Assembly: GCA_947247005.1 (NCBI GenBank)
Contig: OX365944.1
Location: forward strand, 22,047,501-22,111,500
Reading direction: 5' to 3'
Origin: Spisula solida
Taxonomy: Eukaryota > Mollusca > Bivalvia > Venerida > Mactridae
DNA length: 64,000 bases
Shown here: positions 61,836-64,000 of the stretch, one piece after another
How positions within the stretch are numbered: position 1 is the first letter of the stretch
How the letters are laid out: each line of letters starts with the position of its first letter
Position numbers and translations under genes: made by a program
Notes under the pieces: generated by a model
What the model saw: the letters and a program-made list of their open reading frames with translations, nothing else
What the model was told of the DNA's origin: nothing
The model's database searches: none

Positions 61836-62021
61836 GAAGTGTAGGACATCACGTGCCAAAATTCGCAGTTTCGTTTTCTTGTGAATTCCCCGGAAATATT
61901 CGTTCTATACACAGGATGTAAATATTACACGTGAATCAACCAAACATCATCCACGAATTTCTCGTGCATTTCGTTATGTAAATTATGCAGTGGTCTTTGA
62001 ATCATCATCATCCCTCGACTT
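61836..62021 (+). other. 5' UTR part of the LRR exon with splice acceptor
   Basis: A pyrimidine-rich tract (about 61815-61833) ending in TTTCAG precedes base 61836, a good splice acceptor. The coding exon therefore probably starts here, and at least one upstream non-coding exon should exist. The UTR stretch holds no ATG in the LRR frame after the TGA at 61998. If the acceptor is not used, transcription could instead begin in this stretch, but no TATA box is evident. Confidence 0.55.
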
Positions 62022-62368
62022 ATGTTGCGTCAAAGATTCCGGTGTTGCCAACATAGTATGAGAAAGGAGTTAATAAATAGAACACGCAATGGAGACGCTC
62101 GATCCCTGTGCAAATGTAACGGCGGTGGTGGCGCAGCCGTGTGGAGATGTAAAGGTGGCGCGGCCGTGTGGTGGTGTAGTGTGTTATTGTTTGGATTACT
62201 CTTGTGTTCAATCCTGCCACATGGCGTCTGCGAGTATACGCCGCCGGCCAATTGTACCAGTGTCTCATTTAGAATTGAAGGCACAAAAATGCACAATATT
62301 TCTTGCCAGAATCTTAACCTCACGCACGTACCCACGGATAACAAGGAAGGGAGCGACGTGTACAAACT
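62022..62368 (+). CDS. First coding exon of a leucine-rich-repeat secreted or membrane protein (partial)
   Basis: Reads 115 codons plus two bases from an ATG, with an in-frame TGA at 61998-62000, so this is the first ATG of the frame. A second ATG at 62058 has A at -3 and may be the better start. Residues about 45-63 (AAVWWCSVLLFGLLLCSIL) form a hydrophobic signal or signal-anchor segment, set unusually far from the N-terminus. It is followed by an LRRNT-like region with spaced cysteines (HGVCEY, ANCTSV, ISCQNLNLTHVP), the usual cap in front of leucine-rich repeats. The exon ends CT|GTAAGT, splitting a leucine codon in phase 2, which is the exon boundary typical of LRR genes built from short LRR exons (LGR or relaxin-receptor type, Slit type). 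The rest of the gene is outside the window, so the subfamily cannot be told. Confidence 0.72.
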
Positions 62369-64000
62369 GTAAGTATATTAGTGCAGCATTTAAAATACAA
62401 TAATTCTAATTTTATGATAAAGATTTTTACATAAAAAAGTTGAAATCATTGAAACATTGTGCAGTGAAGTCAGCACCCAAAAAAACGGCCGACCACGAAA
62501 GACACATAAAAAACGGCAGACCACGAAAGACACCAAACAAACGGCAGACCACGAAAGACACCAAACAAACGGCAGACCACAAAAGACACCAAACAAACGG
62601 CAGACCACGAAAGACACCAAACAAACGGCAGACCACGAAAGACACCAAACAAACGGCAGACCACGAAAGACACCAAACAAACGGCAGACCACGAAAGACA
62701 CAACAAAACGCACATAAAAGAAAAATCACTTATTACAACTACGCATCAAGGACAAAGAACAAGAAAAACTGACACCGAACTGCTTCAATAAACACAACAC
62801 ACTACTCCGACAGCCTGCTGCATCGGTCAGTCAAACATTACTGTAATGAGAGCCAACATACAAGAATCACGAACAATACACAAAGAAACATTCTACCGAA
62901 AACAGTATACAGTCCATTTCTTTTGAAATTAATGAAACTGCTGGACTTAAAACTACGGAAATACGGATTGTGCGTAATATTCCCAGTAGCACTACTTAAA
63001 CGTAAGACTAATAAACTATCATATAAAAGCCGTCATTTCGTTAACAGATTCCAATGTTTAAGTGAAAGGTATCGTTCTAATTTTTGAAGCATCTTTGATG
63101 TCTTTTACTCTTGAACATAATAAACAGGAAGTTTTAAATTTAAAACAGAACTTTCAGAATCATGCAATAGCCGTATTATTACATTTAATTGAATCCCTAA
63201 ATTACAGGTCATCTTAAACATACTATAGACAGAACCAGACAATTTAACAAAACACGAAATAATCGAGTATCTTTATACATCTTCATATATTTTCATTTCA
63301 TTTAAAACATCGTAAATATTTATGAAAATCTCCAATGGAAAACGTTTCTTGTTTCTGCTAATCAAACAAGGTCCAGGTACTAGCATAATCATTACGCTTG
63401 CACGCAACAATCACATCAACACTTGATTGACAACAGAGGCCGAGCTAAAATGTAGGATAAAGTGTGTATAACCAGTTCAGTCTTTCCAAACGTTTCGTCA
63501 TAATGAAAGAAACATATTGAGTCATTCTGGTAAATAATTGAAATTATGCGTTTAATTAAGAAAGTGTGTCATAATGCGGACGGTCCGTCGCGTGATGTGT
63601 CCATGCTTTGGAGCGTCCTCCAAATATATCAGGTAGTTATAAAAAATACCGGTATGATGGCAACAAAGCTAAGGATCTAGCTAATTTAGCTCAGGAGGCT
63701 GAGGGGGCTTAAGGGGCTGATGAAGAAAGAATGCATACTTGTGCCGATATCTAACTGAATGTGAAACATAAGTATTCTTCAAGATAAAAGATAATATACC
63801 CAATAATTGATTTGTATTTGAAATACATTGTAGTTAATTGTGTAAGTAAGTAAGAAACGTTCATTTGTAATAATTATAAATATATTGACGACAAAGCTGT
63901 ACGTTTTCAATCTTTCATACGTTGATCACTTTGGACGTTTATGGACCTCTATTTTCGGCTAAGGTTGGGCAAATTAGGAATGTTTTGAAGATCAAGTATT
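62369..64000 (+). other. Start of intron 1 of the LRR gene; no further exon recognised
   Basis: The intron opens with GTAAGT at 62369 and carries a 27-bp minisatellite close to the donor (own entry). From 62704 to the window end I find no acceptor followed by a leucine-rich-repeat coding stretch. The sequence is AT-rich with no element I recognise. Confidence 0.45.
62484..62703. repeat. 27-bp minisatellite in the LRR intron, about 8 copies
   Basis: The motif AACGGCAGACCACGAAAGAC plus seven more bases repeats about eight times with very few differences, so the array is young or homogenised. Because 27 is a multiple of three, the array stays open in several frames on both strands and produces 80-110 aa reading frames of 9-residue repeats (RPRKTPNK-like on +, WSAVCLVSF-like on -). 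These are by-products of the repeat. It starts only about 115 bases after the splice donor. Confidence 0.9.

Noticed and set aside
62440..62772. Long overlapping frames on both strands (80-110 codons)
   Set aside because: They are produced by a 27-bp tandem repeat with unit length divisible by three, just inside an intron.

Overview
This is AT-rich (roughly two thirds A+T by eye) animal nuclear DNA. It has no operons and almost no long open frames, but it is dense in interspersed repeats: decayed LINE retrotransposons, many short inverted-repeat DNA elements (MITEs), tRNA-derived SINE heads, minisatellites and simple repeats. The LINE families, the SINE heads and the short foldback elements look lophotrochozoan, most likely a bivalve mollusc. 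That assignment is inference from repeat style, because no species-diagnostic gene is present. Nothing prokaryotic, viral or CRISPR-like was seen.

Layout. 1-8.2 kb: anonymous sequence, with an exact 210-bp direct repeat bracketing a long hairpin at 3.8-4.5 kb and a split copy of a conserved dispersed module at 7.6-8.2 kb. 8.9-13 kb: a large hairpin, duplicated CRE-like palindromes, an element with TTAA ends, and mariner-like inverted-repeat elements with TA target sites. 13.8-20.3 kb: a dispersed repeat copy, a MITE, a LINE C-terminal fragment, a foldback MITE, a 41-bp minisatellite and a LINE endonuclease fragment. 21.2-23.8 kb: the best-preserved mobile element, a minus-strand LINE broken by a stop, a frameshift and a nested MITE. 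25-28.7 kb: two adjacent foldback elements, a MITE with a heptamer array, 30-bp and about 59-bp tandem repeats, and a compact CArG/TATA/initiator/splice-donor arrangement. 30.8-32.7 kb: a terminal-inverted-repeat element and a Tc1-like transposase remnant. 33.5-37.1 kb: a cluster of tandem arrays (52-bp satellite, 21-bp satellite in two opposite orientations, GGTA microsatellite), a hairpin with target-site duplication, and a CR1-like LINE with an internal deletion. 38-60.5 kb: mostly unrecognised sequence with scattered MITEs and SINEs.

The only convincing host coding sequence is at the right edge. An exon at 61836-62368 (+) has a clear splice acceptor, an in-frame stop before the ATG, a hydrophobic signal or anchor segment, an LRRNT-like cysteine region and a phase-2 donor inside a leucine codon. 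It is the first coding exon of a leucine-rich-repeat protein whose remaining exons lie beyond the window. A possible non-coding first exon with a TATA promoter at 28.56-28.64 kb is the other host-gene candidate. No genes can be seen to work together here, so the window reads as intergenic or intronic repeat-rich DNA upstream of the LRR gene. Coordinates of repeat edges are by-eye estimates, generally good to a few bases where inverted repeats are clear and to tens of bases elsewhere.
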